Source: Cristatella mucedo (Eukaryota > Bryozoa > Phylactolaemata > Cristatellidae). Taken from it: 64,000 bases of DNA. The stretch lies in the NCBI GenBank assembly GCA_009760855.2, contig WPIO01000145.1, forward strand, positions 397,001 through 461,000, given 5' to 3'. The notes beneath the pieces are model-generated. The model searched no databases and was not told the DNA's origin. It was given only the letters and a program-made list of their open reading frames with translations. The number at the start of each line of letters is the position of its first letter. Position 1 is the first letter of the stretch. This document shows positions 11,035-38,104 of this stretch, in pieces. Both the position numbers and the translations under genes were made by a program.

Positions 11035-11900
11035 TGTAGCCCCGCTCGGGCTTTGAGCTCTCATTGCTTTACATGAATGGCCGTATCGTCGGAGAACGCT
11101 CGACACCCGTCCAGGCTAATCACGGGGCGAAGCCCTGAGCGTTCAAAAGGCCCACGCCTTATCCGGCCAACGTCAAGTCTCCAAAAGCCAGCATTACATG
11201 GCTTCGTTGCATATCCGGGCACGCCTATAGGTCAGGCCCCGGCTCAGCCGATGGCCCTTACCGCACAACAGTCATCCCAGCCAACCGAACCTGGCATGGG
11301 TACATCTCTAAGCTTCGCCATATCTGCTGCACCGAAAACCTGAGGAGTGAACGGGAAGTGGACAGACGACCAATAGGTGAGGCAGCATGCGTTCCTGCAA
11401 AAGCGCATCCCTGCTCTCTTTGTTGGCACAAACAGCTCGGCAGGTGCCTCCGAGGCACATCGGTTCGCCCTTGCACACCATTACTAAGTGGCCACCTGCC
11501 AGCTGTGGCACTGCTGCCAGCTGCTACTCAGGCGCAGCAGAGCCGATCCCCGGCTGTCTCCGAGCTGGCACGCTAAGCCGAGTTTCTCTAGAGGGAAGCT
11601 AAAGCCCGCGATCGAAGTCACCTTCTTTGCTGCTGAGACCGGTTGCTGAAGTCCGTCACGCGATGCCGCGACGGCTGGTATGCCGCACAAAGCGAAAGTC
11701 GCCTATCTGGAAGCCAGAGCCCTTGCGAGCCAGGAACGATCGGATAATGGGCTCTACGACTACAGCAAAGAGGATATGTGACCGCAGATCACCCCGCCTG
11801 ACTCCCGCTGATGACATAAACGGGTAAAACAACCTGACTTTAAAGTCATTGGGTTGTGCAGGAATCACACCCCGAGAGGGCTTCACGAACTGTTGTTGCC
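11035..11900 (-). pseudogene. Reverse-transcriptase remnant of a second non-LTR clade (R2-like?)
   Basis: On the minus strand, SAGVRRGDLRSHILFAVVVE (about 11830-11770) matches the RT motif usually written GVRQGDPLSPxLF. It is followed in a shifted frame by VAASRDGLQQPVSAAK and AGFSFPLEKLGLAC (about 11670-11580), which fit the stretch after the ADD box. Then SSVHFPFTPQVFGAADMAKL (about 11375-11320) fits the hydrophobic segment seen in R2/NeSL-type elements. The catalytic ADD is not preserved. The lower half (11035-11310) is shared with 1-285. Clade is inferred from pattern memory only. The 5' part is cut by the L2 copy starting at 11908. Confidence 0.5.
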
Positions 11901-11907
11901 CAATCCG

Positions 11908-12957
11908 AGTAATAATAATAATAATAATAATGCACTTGATAAAGCGCCCTCAGAGAACTTAATCTCTTTCTAGGCGCTTTACATTTGCTGCAAAGGGAAA
12001 TGCAATTGAATGGTAAGTAAAATCATGCTTGAAAAACAAACAAAATGAATGTTATGGTTAGGGGTGACATGCACAGGGTCACCATGCAAATGTGGTTAGT
12101 GGCAGCATGCACAGTGTCAGCAAGCATAAGCTCATCAAGGGCGAATCACAGGGACCCACTAAATGCTGTCCTAAATAGGGGTGTTTTTAAGTTTCTTTTA
12201 AATATGGTCAGGTCAGGGGATGTTCTGACGCAGGTCTGGAGGAAGTTCCAGGCTTTGGGAGCATACGAACTAAATGCACGGTCTCCAAAGGATTTAAGGT
12301 TTGTACGAGGTATTTCTACACTGTTGGATTCCGAAAAGCGGGTGGTACGATGCTTGGCCTGCTGGGGAAGTATATCGGAGAGATAGGCTGGAGCCATAGA
12401 ATGAAGAGACCTAAAAGTGAGCGACAAAACCTTGAAGTCAATCCGTTGCTTGACTGGTAGCCAGTGCAGGTCGGCGAGAAGTGGAGTAATGTGGCAACTG
12501 CGACGCTCACGACAGACAAGCCTAGCTGCAGAGTTTTGCACCAGCTGCAATCGCCTGATCGCACATGCCAGTAGGACAGTAAGTAGTGAGTTGCAGAAGT
12601 CGAGACAGGATGTCACGAGTGCATGGACCAATATGGACGTGGTATACTTATCTAATCAAGCCCGAATTTTAGTAATGTTATGAAGCTGAAATAAGGCAGA
12701 TTTGACTGTGGAGCTGATGTGGTCGTCTAATGAGAGGTCGCTTTGGAATATGACAGCTAGATTTCAAGCTGATTCGACAGGAGATATGCTGGCAGAGCCG
12801 ATTTTGAGAGTCAGCCTTTCCAATCTCTGAATCACACTGGGTTTGCCCATAACTAGTAAGTTAGTTTAATCATCGTTTAGTTTTAGAAAATTTGCTGCCA
12901 TTCATGTGCGGATATCATCAATGCATGCAGCAAGTGGGTTGAGAGAATTTGAGTATC
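11908..12957 (-). mobile_element. 5'-truncated L2 LINE
   Basis: The 3' end is at 11908 (ATA run, then gcacttgataaagcgccctc). The element is open on minus from 12631 to 12146: CNSLLTVLLACAIRRLQLVQ, then HITPLLADLHWLPVKQRIDF, to FRTAFSGSL. Upstream is TNLLVMGKPSVIQ near 12860-12830. It is nearly identical to the copy at 41570-42540, which suggests recent mobility of the family. It is truncated near 12957, at about the same place as several other copies. Confidence 0.93.
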
Positions 12958-14057
12958 CTCCGACTGAAGACCTGCTCCTTCGTTACTCAACTGCGAAATG
13001 TCCCACTGGTACTTGCGAAGCTGGTCGCTCGATAAGGACTTGATCCTGCTCTAGATAGCGGTCAGCCAGGTTGTACCATACTACCCATCAGCAACTTTAC
13101 AACAATGCTACGTCCGCCATAATCTTCATCGTGCGGTCATGATGCCTCCTCTTAGTCGTCAGACTTGTAACGAAAGCACGATTGTACTATTCTTTCCACC
13201 TGAGCGCGGGTGGCTGATCTTCGCCTTTGAGAACCTCAGTTTCTCGAGGCTCAGAGTTCGATTAATGCCAAAGTGGTGCGTGTAAGGAAATTCGCGAAAG
13301 TCAAAAGTCTGCCGGCATGTCTCTCATCTGCCACAGCGGCTATGCAGCGGTCTTTCAGTGGTGCCTGAGGAAGTCACATCTCGACATTTGGTTTAAGCTG
13401 TTGAGAAATGACTTTATTCAAAAGCTAGGTAAAGCAAAGCTCAGCCAGAAGCTAGTTACCCTATATATACCTACCAAGGGCATGAAGCTCATAGAATGCT
13501 TCAGAAATGGCTGGCGAGCAACGGACCGCTCCCTCTCCGTACACCTAAACGGTGACGTCGCCAAAAAAAGTTGGCTCCTACTCGACTGAAACATTCGGCT
13601 GCCAGCGGCCCAAGCGGATCCGATTCATTGGTGAATTAATTAAATAATTAAATTTTAATCGGGGCGTACTGATGAGGCGATCCAACTTAATCTCACTCAA
13701 CATAGTAAGGTGAAGAGTGATCACAAGACTACATTATGGAATAATTTCGTCTAACAGGGTCAAACTCTTGTATTGCTGAAAGAATTTGCTGTCACCAAAG
13801 CTGCGGCCATACTAAGGGGATTATTTTGACTCTGCGTATTGGTTAAGCAGGGTTATTTCGGTTAGTGGTGAGGGGACTTGCACCACAAATGGGAAAGGCA
13901 GGTAAACCGCAACTGGTGACGCATTCTGCTTGATACCCTGATACGACCAGGGTTCTACTGCCAATGGTTCTTGATCTCTGCCACTCGATCTCTGCCTGCT
14001 GGCATGGTCCCTGCGATCTCTGCAGAAAGTAACATACAATTTTAAATAGTAAAAGTT
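12958..14057. other. Unassigned DNA upstream of PGK
   Basis: No gene recognised. A 90-codon frame (13317-13589, +) has no known motif. There is an AT-rich patch near 13635-13660. Confidence 0.3.
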
Positions 14058-14213
14058 CATTTGTATAACGCTGTAAGAGAACTTAAACTTTATCCAGGCG
14101 CTTCACACATGTCACAGGGCTCGAACCCACGGCTTCTGTCGTCGAATCCATTCACCTAGACCTCGGTCATCAATGAGGAGCACTTTAACCCTGCGCCAAA
14201 CCAGGGCGGCTCA
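14058..14213 (-). mobile_element. SINE family B
   Basis: Minus orientation. Tail at 14060-14110 (catttgtataacgctgtaag on plus), B-box-like gggttcgagccc (read on minus at 14118-14129), head ending near 14210 with caaaccagggcgg. It is longer than other copies because of an insertion in the head. Confidence 0.8.
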
Positions 14214-14399
14214 TTATGTAGAAGCAGCTCATTGTGCGGTCAGTGGTATGTTTGTACGTTGGTGTTATTTTGGTATGTTGAGGGCAAGTATGCCATCAGC
14301 CATGGCGAGAATACTCGAATAAAATCATAATTTTTCGCTGGGCTCGGGAACGAATTCCATTTTGCCAAGGTACCGCGTGGAATATCGGGATCCGAATTG

Positions 14400-14814
14400 C
14401 GCACGACCACACGTGCTACGAACCCAGTCCTCCGGCAATGTCTTCGGCTCGTGACCAGGGAACGGCCACTGAAGTTTTCAGCTCGCGTCTCTCGGCCAGA
14501 GCAAGCTCCCTGGTCTGCCACCTCGCTCCGCCCCGCTGGCGTCACCGGGCTAGCGTGGTGGAGGGGTCAGCGACCAATCAAGGGTTGGCCACCTAAACGC
14601 AACAGCTCGGCCCAAGCTACACTAAGCTGTTTCTCGGCGTATATTTCGATAAAGAAAAATTTAAAGTTAATCTCATCGAGAATCGTCGACATCTATCTTC
14701 GTGGCGTCTGGAGAATTATCGCCGAAGCGACCTTGAACAGCACCAAGGTCGCTCTCCCGTTTCGGACGCGATCTCGGTCAGGCTCCATTCGCGAGCGCCG
14801 CTACCAGCCCTTCC
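14400..14814 (+). promoter_or_regulatory. Probable PGK promoter and 5' UTR
   Basis: The 400 bp before the PGK start contain a CCAAT box (14574-14578), a GC-box-like ccgcccc (14529-14535) and a palindromic CACGTG (14410-14415), which is both an E box and a hypoxia-type RCGTG core. No TATA box at a fixed distance is obvious; atatttcgataaa lies at 14640. The transcription start cannot be read from sequence alone. Confidence 0.4.
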
Positions 14815-30177
<15,363 letters not shown>

Positions 30178-30294
30178 CAATTACGGCTGCCTTGTTTGTG
30201 AGTGATAGACTCGTTGCTCGTGTGTGTCTCCTTAGTGCACCAGCACGTCGGCATCTCATGCATTGGATATACCGGTCTACCTGTGGAATGTTGA

Positions 30295-30300
30295 AATAAA
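30295..30300 (+). terminator. Poly(A) signal of PGK
   Basis: AATAAA 118 bases after the PGK stop, followed by a T-rich stretch. It is the first match to the signal after the stop. Confidence 0.65.
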
Positions 30301-30739
30301 CGCGTTTTCATGCTGTTTGTTAGTTTTGCTTCTGTCAATGCAGAATCTTGGTCAGCCATCGTCGGCCTGCTTGTTTGCCTGCTGTATGTCAAATATTCGA
30401 TGCAGAACGAGCATCGGGCACGCTTCCTCCACGTGCCCGGGGCTCCCTAACGAGTCACGCCCCTTCATCCTTCCCGTGATTGGCTGCCTCCTTGATTCAT
30501 CCGGGCTAAGCTCTAGGCAGGAATAAGTGCAATCAGCACAGCCAGCATGGGCACCGGGGTACGAGTACGAGTTTCTAGAGGCAGCTGAAGGAGTGAGCAG
30601 ATGCCCAAGCCGTTAGCCAGCCACTTGTGCAGGAAAAACTAATATTAGTAGAAAGACAGCAATAATCTTTTTCCTTTCATTTTGCATCTGCTCAGCAGAA
30701 AAGCTTGTCAACTGGTTAGCGAATGCGTAAATACGAAAA
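30301..30739. other. Unassigned DNA downstream of PGK
   Basis: No gene or repeat recognised. Confidence 0.3.
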
Positions 30740-31050
30740 AAAGGGCGTTTTTCCTCGACGGCAAATTTCGTGACACGAAGTTTCGCTGGTTTGGCTTCTT
30801 GTTAAATCATGGGTCAAGGAATGTCGTGGCTTCAGTCGGGCTTTAGTTCCAGGCGTTGGAAGCGTACGAACTGTCGGCATGACCTACCAAGGATTTGAGG
30901 TTGATTAGAGGCACTGCAGAGGGATTTGAATCAGAAGAGCTGGTATTCGGATGCCTAGCCTGATTAGGAAAGATTTTGGATAGCTAGATAGCCAGAGCGA
31001 GGGAATTGAGGTACCTAAAAGTGGGCGGCTGAACCTTCGAGTCGAGTCTT
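30740..31050 (-). mobile_element. Diverged L2 LINE fragment
   Basis: Plus-strand words such as ggaagcgtacgaact, ccaaggatttgaggtt and ggatgcctagcctgat align in order with 12250-12450 (minus L2). This is the C-terminal coding part of the element; the 3' tail is missing. Confidence 0.7.
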
Positions 31051-33390
31051 AGGAAGAGATTAGGCTGTCAGATTCATTGTACTGACTGATACTATTATTC
31101 CGGCCTCGTCGCCAACCCTTTTTCCTCGTCATTAGAGGGCAATTTTGTTCACGGTGAGGCTGAGGGAGATGGCTTAAGTGATTGTGCGAGGATTCGTCGG
31201 GCTTGAGATGGCGTAAACGCAGCAGCCACGAGTTGATTGACAGACGAGGTGCTGTCAGAAGAGCCAGTGTAGTTAGTAGGGGGAGAAGAGGCCTGGAGAA
31301 TATGTGTGCTACAGTGCCACTTAAGCTAGGCAGATGGTGGGCTTGCCTGGTGCTATTAATAGCATGTTCTTGCAACGTCGAGGCTCGGCTCCATGAAAAG
31401 ATATAAGCTGGCTTAACCCTAGGACTCTTGGCTGAGCCACTTGGCAGTGCAGCGGCATCACTGGGGCAGGGTAGTTCGAGCAGAAAACCCCTAGCCACCC
31501 TAGTCCCGGTTGCTCAGTTCTCAGCTAGCTGTTCTCGAGTGCATAATACCACTGGCACTTGTGCTGCTTCAGGACTCACCTTCCAAGTGTCGTAGATGTA
31601 CAGGTTCAAGGGGAGGAGGGCTATGACATAGTGACCTCTCGACCTATGCTCACTATCCAATACTCGCAGTAGCAATACGACACTTTTACTAGCAATCAAT
31701 AGACGCTAGGCGAGGATTTTCATATGCTGTGTTTTTTAAAGCAAAGCGACTCGGCAATAGAGTTGAGCTATCTATACGCCAAAATACACCTTTTCCGTTC
31801 GCTCTGGGCCAGCTCAGCTCAGCTTAGGAATCGTACATAATCGCCAGTTGCTTTCGCTTGTAAATTCGGGCTGCAGAAACAGTTTCTGGTGCCTCCGCAA
31901 CCGAGGACCTGTGTCCACATCAATTAATAACTAAATGCCTAGACTACCCTGAGAGAATTGAATCTTATGCAAAATTGTGGTAATCAAATAGTACCAACCG
32001 CGCTTAGCTAAGCTACCTACATTGGGCATGCGAGGTACCAGTCAGGCCGTCTTCTTCCGCGGGAGATTTGTGATTTTTTTTGCCACCTTTTGTATTATCG
32101 TACAATTTTGTATGTATTACTATGTTTTGTGTCTTTCTTATCCTTTCTTTGCTGCCGCAGACACCTAATGAATACCGGCGCCAGCATCCGGTAGCTTCGA
32201 CACCCAGTCCAAGGTCGTGAATGTCACTAAATAGAAATACAATGCCGCCCGCACAATCTCGATACCGCTCGACCAGAATAGCAGACTTCAGAAGAGCGGA
32301 GAGAAGTTCAAGCGTCTCAAAGTCTGTGTGGCTACGGCGTCGGCTTTGAATCCCTGCGGTATTACGCAGCGACCACTAACTACTCTCCTGCAGCCGACTA
32401 TGGCTCATCTTTTTCAGCGGTCCTGAGCTGCTACGTCCATGCAACTCACTACCTCAACTGCTCTCCCAACTCAGCTACGCTTCCCACTTTCTCTTTGTTG
32501 CGTGACGTGAAGTCTGCTGGCTACCGAATGCGTACCGAAAGCCGCTTAGGTTGTGAGTGCGCTATACAAAACACTCCAGCGTAACACCCACGTGGTCTTT
32601 ATGACTTTGTGGAGCTACAGACGGAGATACATTACATGACACAGGAGGGAAAAGAACTCTTTCCTGCAATTAATTATGGAAAGTGCGTGTACGTGTGCTG
32701 GTTTTGAAATCAATCCCTGCGCTATTTACTAAAACCGAACGGTGCACCCAAGGAAGTATATGCGAGCAAGTTTTATACAGTAGTACAAATATGTGCAAGG
32801 ATGCCAGCAACGAGAAATGCATTACAAAAATACAATGCACGCAAAACGTGGGCTGTGAATCCGAGCGGCGTGTCCAAGAAAAGTTAAGTGACATGTCGGT
32901 GCTTTGTTGGCTGACCGTCACCCTATAGCGGTGAAAACCACATTGAAAAAACATCTCAAGCTCTATTAACGTGAAAACTTATAAGTAGACACTCAAATTG
33001 TATTCATTAGTATAACCCAAAATCAACCGCGAATGCACGGCGAGTGCAGAGTGAATACGAATCTAGTCGATCACGTGACGTAGCGAGCAGCCAAGGGCTG
33101 CGAGTCAGCCCGGATGATGAGTGTGGACAGCGCCATCATTCTGACACTGGGTGTCGAATTCGTCGAGGTGAACCGAAAAATAGTACCGTGAACTGCACCG
33201 CATCGGGTTTTGATGAGGCGGCTACTTGACCTTAACATCCTAGCAGGAACACTTACCCTTTGCAATGATGCTGCTGTTGTGCTGCTTCTCGGGCGAAATC
33301 CGAGGCACTGTTGGGTAGTTAATAGCAGACATAGGACGATTCGAGGCGCTGCCAGCTAGTGAATCAGCAGCGAATTTCGAATACGGAATG
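31051..33390. other. Unassigned DNA
   Basis: A minus frame of 149 codons (31498-31049) is rich in Leu, Pro and Ser and shows no known domain. The rest has only short frames. Confidence 0.3.
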
Positions 33391-33391
33391 G

Positions 33392-33485
33392 ATAATAATA
33401 ATCATAATAATAACAATGAAACCTTGTATAGCGCCCACAGAGAACTTAAATTCTTTCTAGGCAATTTAGTTTGCTGTAAAAGAAG
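33392..33485 (-). mobile_element. Isolated L2 3' tail
   Basis: ATA-rich run, then tatagcgcccacagagaact and ctttctaggcaatttag on plus: the L2 tail in minus orientation. Confidence 0.75.
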
Positions 33486-34104
33486 CATGTTCGTACACAA
33501 GTACATGAAAACTGTTGAGTGATTTATAAGACTTTCAGCCTCCACTTAAAAAGTATGATGACTGGTGAACCCTTTTCGCCGCAGCGCAATTGTAAAAACT
33601 CACATTTTAGAAAATCGATTTCCGGATGTCATAGGTTATCGCAGTTAGCTCTCAGCGAGCCCGACCGAGTGGTGGGGCAGAAAAAGCCGATCGACTTCCT
33701 TACCATGACGCAGCAACATCGTGGTCGCGCCAGCCACAATGGACTGTAGAGACAACGGAAAAGGAGGCAGCATTTCGACTGACGGCAGAAAGGAAAAAGG
33801 AATGTGCGTAACTGATATTGCACAAATTCAGTAATATTTTTCTCTTGCGTCCTACTGCAATGAAAATGCTGTGAGCTCAATTCGCTGATTAATTAACTAA
33901 TAATCTGTTTCCGGATTGTAAAACAATGTTAAGCGAAGAAAGAACGTGAATTTCCCTGTAATTTCAGAGGGAGTCGTAGCGATGAGAGCATAAGCTGCTG
34001 GAATACCCTAGCTATTCTTTGAAACACCTTTGCAGTTCATAGCCATGTAAAGCCTTATTGCGGAACGATATGCAATAAACTTCTATGCAATTATGTACGC
34101 TGTA
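33486..34104. other. Unassigned DNA
   Basis: Nothing recognised. Confidence 0.3.
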
Positions 34105-34106
34105 TA

Positions 34107-34620
34107 CCATATTTTTACGAGTACGTCGCACATTTTCCAATTATTTCTAGGAAAAAATAAGCCTGCGACTTATATACTGCAAGGCAAATAATGTCGAAAT
34201 TAAAAACTACTCCTTACCTACCTATCTAGACTGCTCAATTTGTTCATAGGGTTAGAAGAGCCAGTATCAAACATGTTTGTGAAAAGGTTTTACATGCTTG
34301 GGAGAGCATCAACACAGGCCATTGGGAAGCCGTTCAAGAAGACAGGAATTTCAAACATGCTGGATGGAACTGAATATGATGCAATCTATGAGGAAAATAG
34401 TGATTCAGACATTGACTATGAACATGTTACCAGCGATACTGAGTGAATTACTGATGACGAGCTTCTTGCTAACTGTGACGATTAAAGCAATTTATATTAA
34501 AATGATCTATATATTCAGTAATAATATTTTTTAATAAAACTGTTTTAAAAAAATCGTGTCCATAAATTTAGGGTGTGACTTACTTATACATGGGTGCGAC
34601 TTGTACTCGTAAAAATACGG
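34107..34620 (+). mobile_element. Pogo-like non-autonomous DNA transposon, 514 bp, with TIRs
   Basis: Left end CCATATTTTTACGAGTA (34107-34123); right end is its reverse complement with one mismatch (TACTCGTAAAAATACGG, 34604-34620). Both ends are flanked by TA (34105-34106 and 34621-34622), the target duplication of the Tc1/mariner/pogo superfamily. Inside, a short plus frame (34240-34446) contains FKKTGISNMLDGTEYDAIYE. This resembles the acidic C-terminal tail of pogo/Tigger transposases, but the DDE core is missing. So it is an internal deletion derivative, dependent on a full copy elsewhere. Confidence 0.8.
34240..34446 (+). pseudogene. C-terminal remnant of a pogo-like transposase
   Basis: 68 codons, Asp/Glu-rich at the end (SDSDIDYEHVTSDTE). 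The motif GISNMLDGTE resembles tails of pogo/jerky-type transposases known to me. No catalytic residues are present. An AATAAA lies at about 34533. Confidence 0.6.
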
Positions 34621-34624
34621 TAAT

Positions 34625-35330
34625 TGTGATAGATTCAACAGCATTCAACAAAAACTAATTAGTAAACCTAGCTTACTAAATGGGTTGATCATTCCATCTG
34701 ACGATAATAGATCGTCAAACGACTAATCTCTCTAATTAATTAACCTCTATAATTTTGAATGAACGCGACTGCCTTTAATTTGTCCCATCAACTGAAATTA
34801 CTGCTGATTCGCTAGCTAGCCGGTGCTAACCAGTGAGAGAGGCCTGCATACAACTGCCTAAATTCGAATGAAAAAATGCACTTACGTAGAGAAATTGAAA
34901 ATGAGTCAAATTTGGTCGGGCGCAAATGTCTAGAATTGCTATTTGCATAAATAAGGCGACTTTTCGAGGAAAATAAAAAGTCTTACAAGTTTTGATTTAC
35001 TAAGCGGCTGCAAGTGCAAAATTTCGCTAGTAGGAAATCAGGAATGCATTAAAAGACAACTCGAGAGGCACAGCAGTTACAGAAGTAAAAAAAAAAGTGC
35101 ACTCGAAGTTAAACCTGCCTCCGGCCACCCAGCGCTACCAGAGTTGCAGAATATGTCAAAAATGGAACCCTAACGAGCATCGATACGGAAACTGACACTG
35201 CTCAGACCTGCTTTAGGCTCAGATCTGCTTGCTGTTTGACCCTAGCACATAAGACATATCGTCGAGCCCATGGACATCTTCGTATGTGCTTGCCGCCATG
35301 TGCCGCTTGTTTGTGCCGTCTAGTCTCCGC
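34625..35330. other. AT-rich unassigned DNA
   Basis: No gene recognised. Confidence 0.3.
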
Positions 35331-35332
35331 GC

Positions 35333-35471
35333 CGAGTTGGTTTGGTCCGATGGTTAATGCGCTTGCCGCGACTATGGTCTGGCCGAGATCGTGGGCTCGA
35401 GCTCCGTGGCATACGTGAAGCGCCTGAATAGAGATTCAGTTCTCTTAGGGCGCTATACAAATGAATTATAT
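35333..35471 (+). mobile_element. SINE family B, good copy
   Basis: Head gagttggtttggtccgatgg, B-box-like gtgggctcgagctcc, then the tail gtgaagcgcctgaatagaga, gttctcttagggcgctatac and aaatgaattata. The best copy for comparing the tail with the L2 3' end. Confidence 0.9.
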
Positions 35472-35479
35472 GTACATGC

Positions 35480-36640
35480 TTCCACTGGCCGCTACCACCA
35501 TGCTTCCCTCAGGCATGGGCGGGCTGTCACTATAACTTCGCCGACATTTACTGACTTTAGTATTCAGTACGATCGTGCATGCCAGTTATCGTTTTACCAT
35601 CGTCGATCGAATGCATCCCTAGGTGCTGCTGCTGCCGCCGCCAGGATTCGTGAATCGGTAATCTCCCGAAGGAAGCCCAGTCGTGGCAGCTTCGTGGTGG
35701 GGGGGTGTTCAGCCTCGTTTCGAGAATTCCGGCCTCGTTTCGAGCCGTCCAGCGAGCTCTCACTCAAGCAGTGCAGTGAATCTCTCTACATTACTGGTCA
35801 CCAGGTCGCCTACTGGAAATCCGGGCCCAATCCTAAATTGTGCCAATTGAATGAACCTTCGATGTGACATAAACCCTTGATAATACAGGATGTGATTTTG
35901 AAGGCGCCATTGACCTGTTGACTTTAACCGAGACCTAGCTGAAATTGGCTAACCATCCCACCGTAACCGTAGTCACTCCGATAGGTTTCTCTTTTTCTTC
36001 ATACCCCTGGATCGATCAAAATCGATGTGGGTGTGGCACTTGTAGCTCGTTTCTCGTTCAATTGGAAAGCGTTGACCTCAAAGAAGCTTTTCGAATCTAT
36101 TGTTTGAAGTCCCTCCAGCAGCAAGTTGCTAACGACATGCAGTAGTCTGTCGTCCCATAGGTAAAAAGCCTTCTAGGATCTCAAGATTTTTCTGACCTCA
36201 TTTCGATTCCGTGTGCAAGAAATTGATCTTCCCTCGTTGGGGATAATTACAACATTCGTTTTGACGACTTAAGTCACGCCTGAAGTGTCAAACTGTGTGC
36301 GTTAATTGTTTCTTTTTCTCTTATGGCTCATGTGCACGATCCCACTCACAACAAGGCTCCACCAGCATATCTCCTGTAGTACCGGCACAAAATCTGGGTG
36401 ACCTGTTCCAAAGTGACCTTTCTTTAAATGACCACGTCAGCAGCTACGTAGAACTGCAAAAAATCTTGGTCTGCTTAGATAGGGACACCACATCCAAGGT
36501 GGTCCATACAGTTGTGCCATCCTGCCGAGGCTGCTGTAGCAAACAACTTTAAAGTCATCCGGGCTGTGTAATAAGGCGCCTACAGAAGGTGCAATACTCT
36601 GCAGCCTATGTGGCTCATTTTAATAGGTGCTATGAAATGG
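35480..36640 (+). mobile_element. L2 LINE deletion derivative
   Basis: The 5' leader and endonuclease region (35480-36330) align with copy 1. At about 36350-36380 the frame jumps from the endonuclease end (ATHVHDPT-like) to NLGDLFQSDLSLNDHVSS, skipping the whole reverse-transcriptase palm. It continues to CVIRRLQKVQYSAA near 36565-36610, then ends without a tail. Confidence 0.75.
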
Positions 36641-38100
36641 AGGTATACGAACTTCGGAGCTCCACTATAAAGTTTGAGTACATTTGCTAGCAGCAAGAGA
36701 GGTAAGAGAGTAGAGCAATCGAGTTGAATTTGAAATTCCCTACATGACAGTCAGCGTAGATATTGAGTGGCAAGCTTCATATCAATGACCGATGGACAAG
36801 GACGGATAATGCATAATGGACAAGTATGTGACTCTACTTACTGGTATGCAACAAGAGGTAAGTGTCAACTCCAACCAGGCAGTTCCACCAGGTCCGTCGT
36901 TAGGTGAGTACAAAGGTCAGTGGAAGAATTGTTTGCATTGTCACACAGTGGAGTGCCAATTCACGACGATATATTCAATCTCATTTACAAGAAAGTTCCT
37001 AGAGAGCCAATCAAGTTCTTTTAGTGACTTATTCATTCATCACACGAGATTTCCATATTACAAGAAGGCTCACTGGAATACTAGTAAAAGACAGAAAATA
37101 TTCACCAGTTTGTCGAAGAAAATATGATATGCTTCTATAACCACCTTTACAGAAGCATTGAACTAAGAACTTCTTGATCCCTTACAAACGGCTCTAAAAT
37201 GAGTGTGAATTAAGATACTCTCGAATATAAAAACAACGACTCATAAAAAAAGATCATAAAAAACACGATCATACAGTAGTTTTCAGAAACATGTCATGAC
37301 CCTTGAAAATCAGGTGTACTGCTGTGCATCTTACTGCTTAGAGTGGGTGAAAGTTCTAACGCCTAAGTCAGAATTCAATCAAAGTGACCAAATAAGCAAG
37401 AAAAATGGTCATAAGCAAGAAACCTTCCCGATGCTGAATTGAACTGTCGTTGCTTACAGATGCTTGTCAGCCGCGTGCTCCAGTGTGTGCACTTTTTGTC
37501 ACAGTATCACAGCATGGCAGTGCTAACTGTTGACTGCAGAGATTGACATTTAATCCGTCTTCTCGTTGCTGAGCTTCTTTTCGCTGTTTCCGCATCGGGT
37601 GATGAAGATTTGCAAATACGTTCTTACATGCTAGGCTACAGAAAGCATTCAGCCTAATATATTTATCTCCGAGTGGTGCTTCTTCCATGGTATAATCCCT
37701 AAAGCCGAGAGGGCATCCACTTACTGATTTAGATTGGATGCCCTGCGAAAACCCGATGCAAGACTTCGCGAAGCCTTGACATCTGCCGTCCTCACGGAAG
37801 TAGCGTCCTGTACTCCACGGGAAAAACTCATGAAAATTGTTGGCGACAGCCAGCAAAAGCAGTTTGGAGTTCGTACTATAGTGCGATAAAAATTTAAAAA
37901 CAGCAAGCTACGTCAATAGATTCAGTTTGACATAAGCAAATGGTCATAACGCATAAACTAAAATCAGGGCACAAATATATACAATGCTAATGAAGATAAT
38001 ATTTCACACTATTTGTGTTGCCATTATGCAACAGGGCGATTTGGTGCTTTTGTAAAGCCTACAAGCAAAAAATCGAAATATATGCTTGCAATATCTAAGC
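36641..38100. other. Unassigned DNA
   Basis: Frames at 36816-37127 (+) and 37856-37467 (-) are about 100-130 codons long. I recognise no domain in either. Confidence 0.3.
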
Positions 38101-38104
38101 CGAG

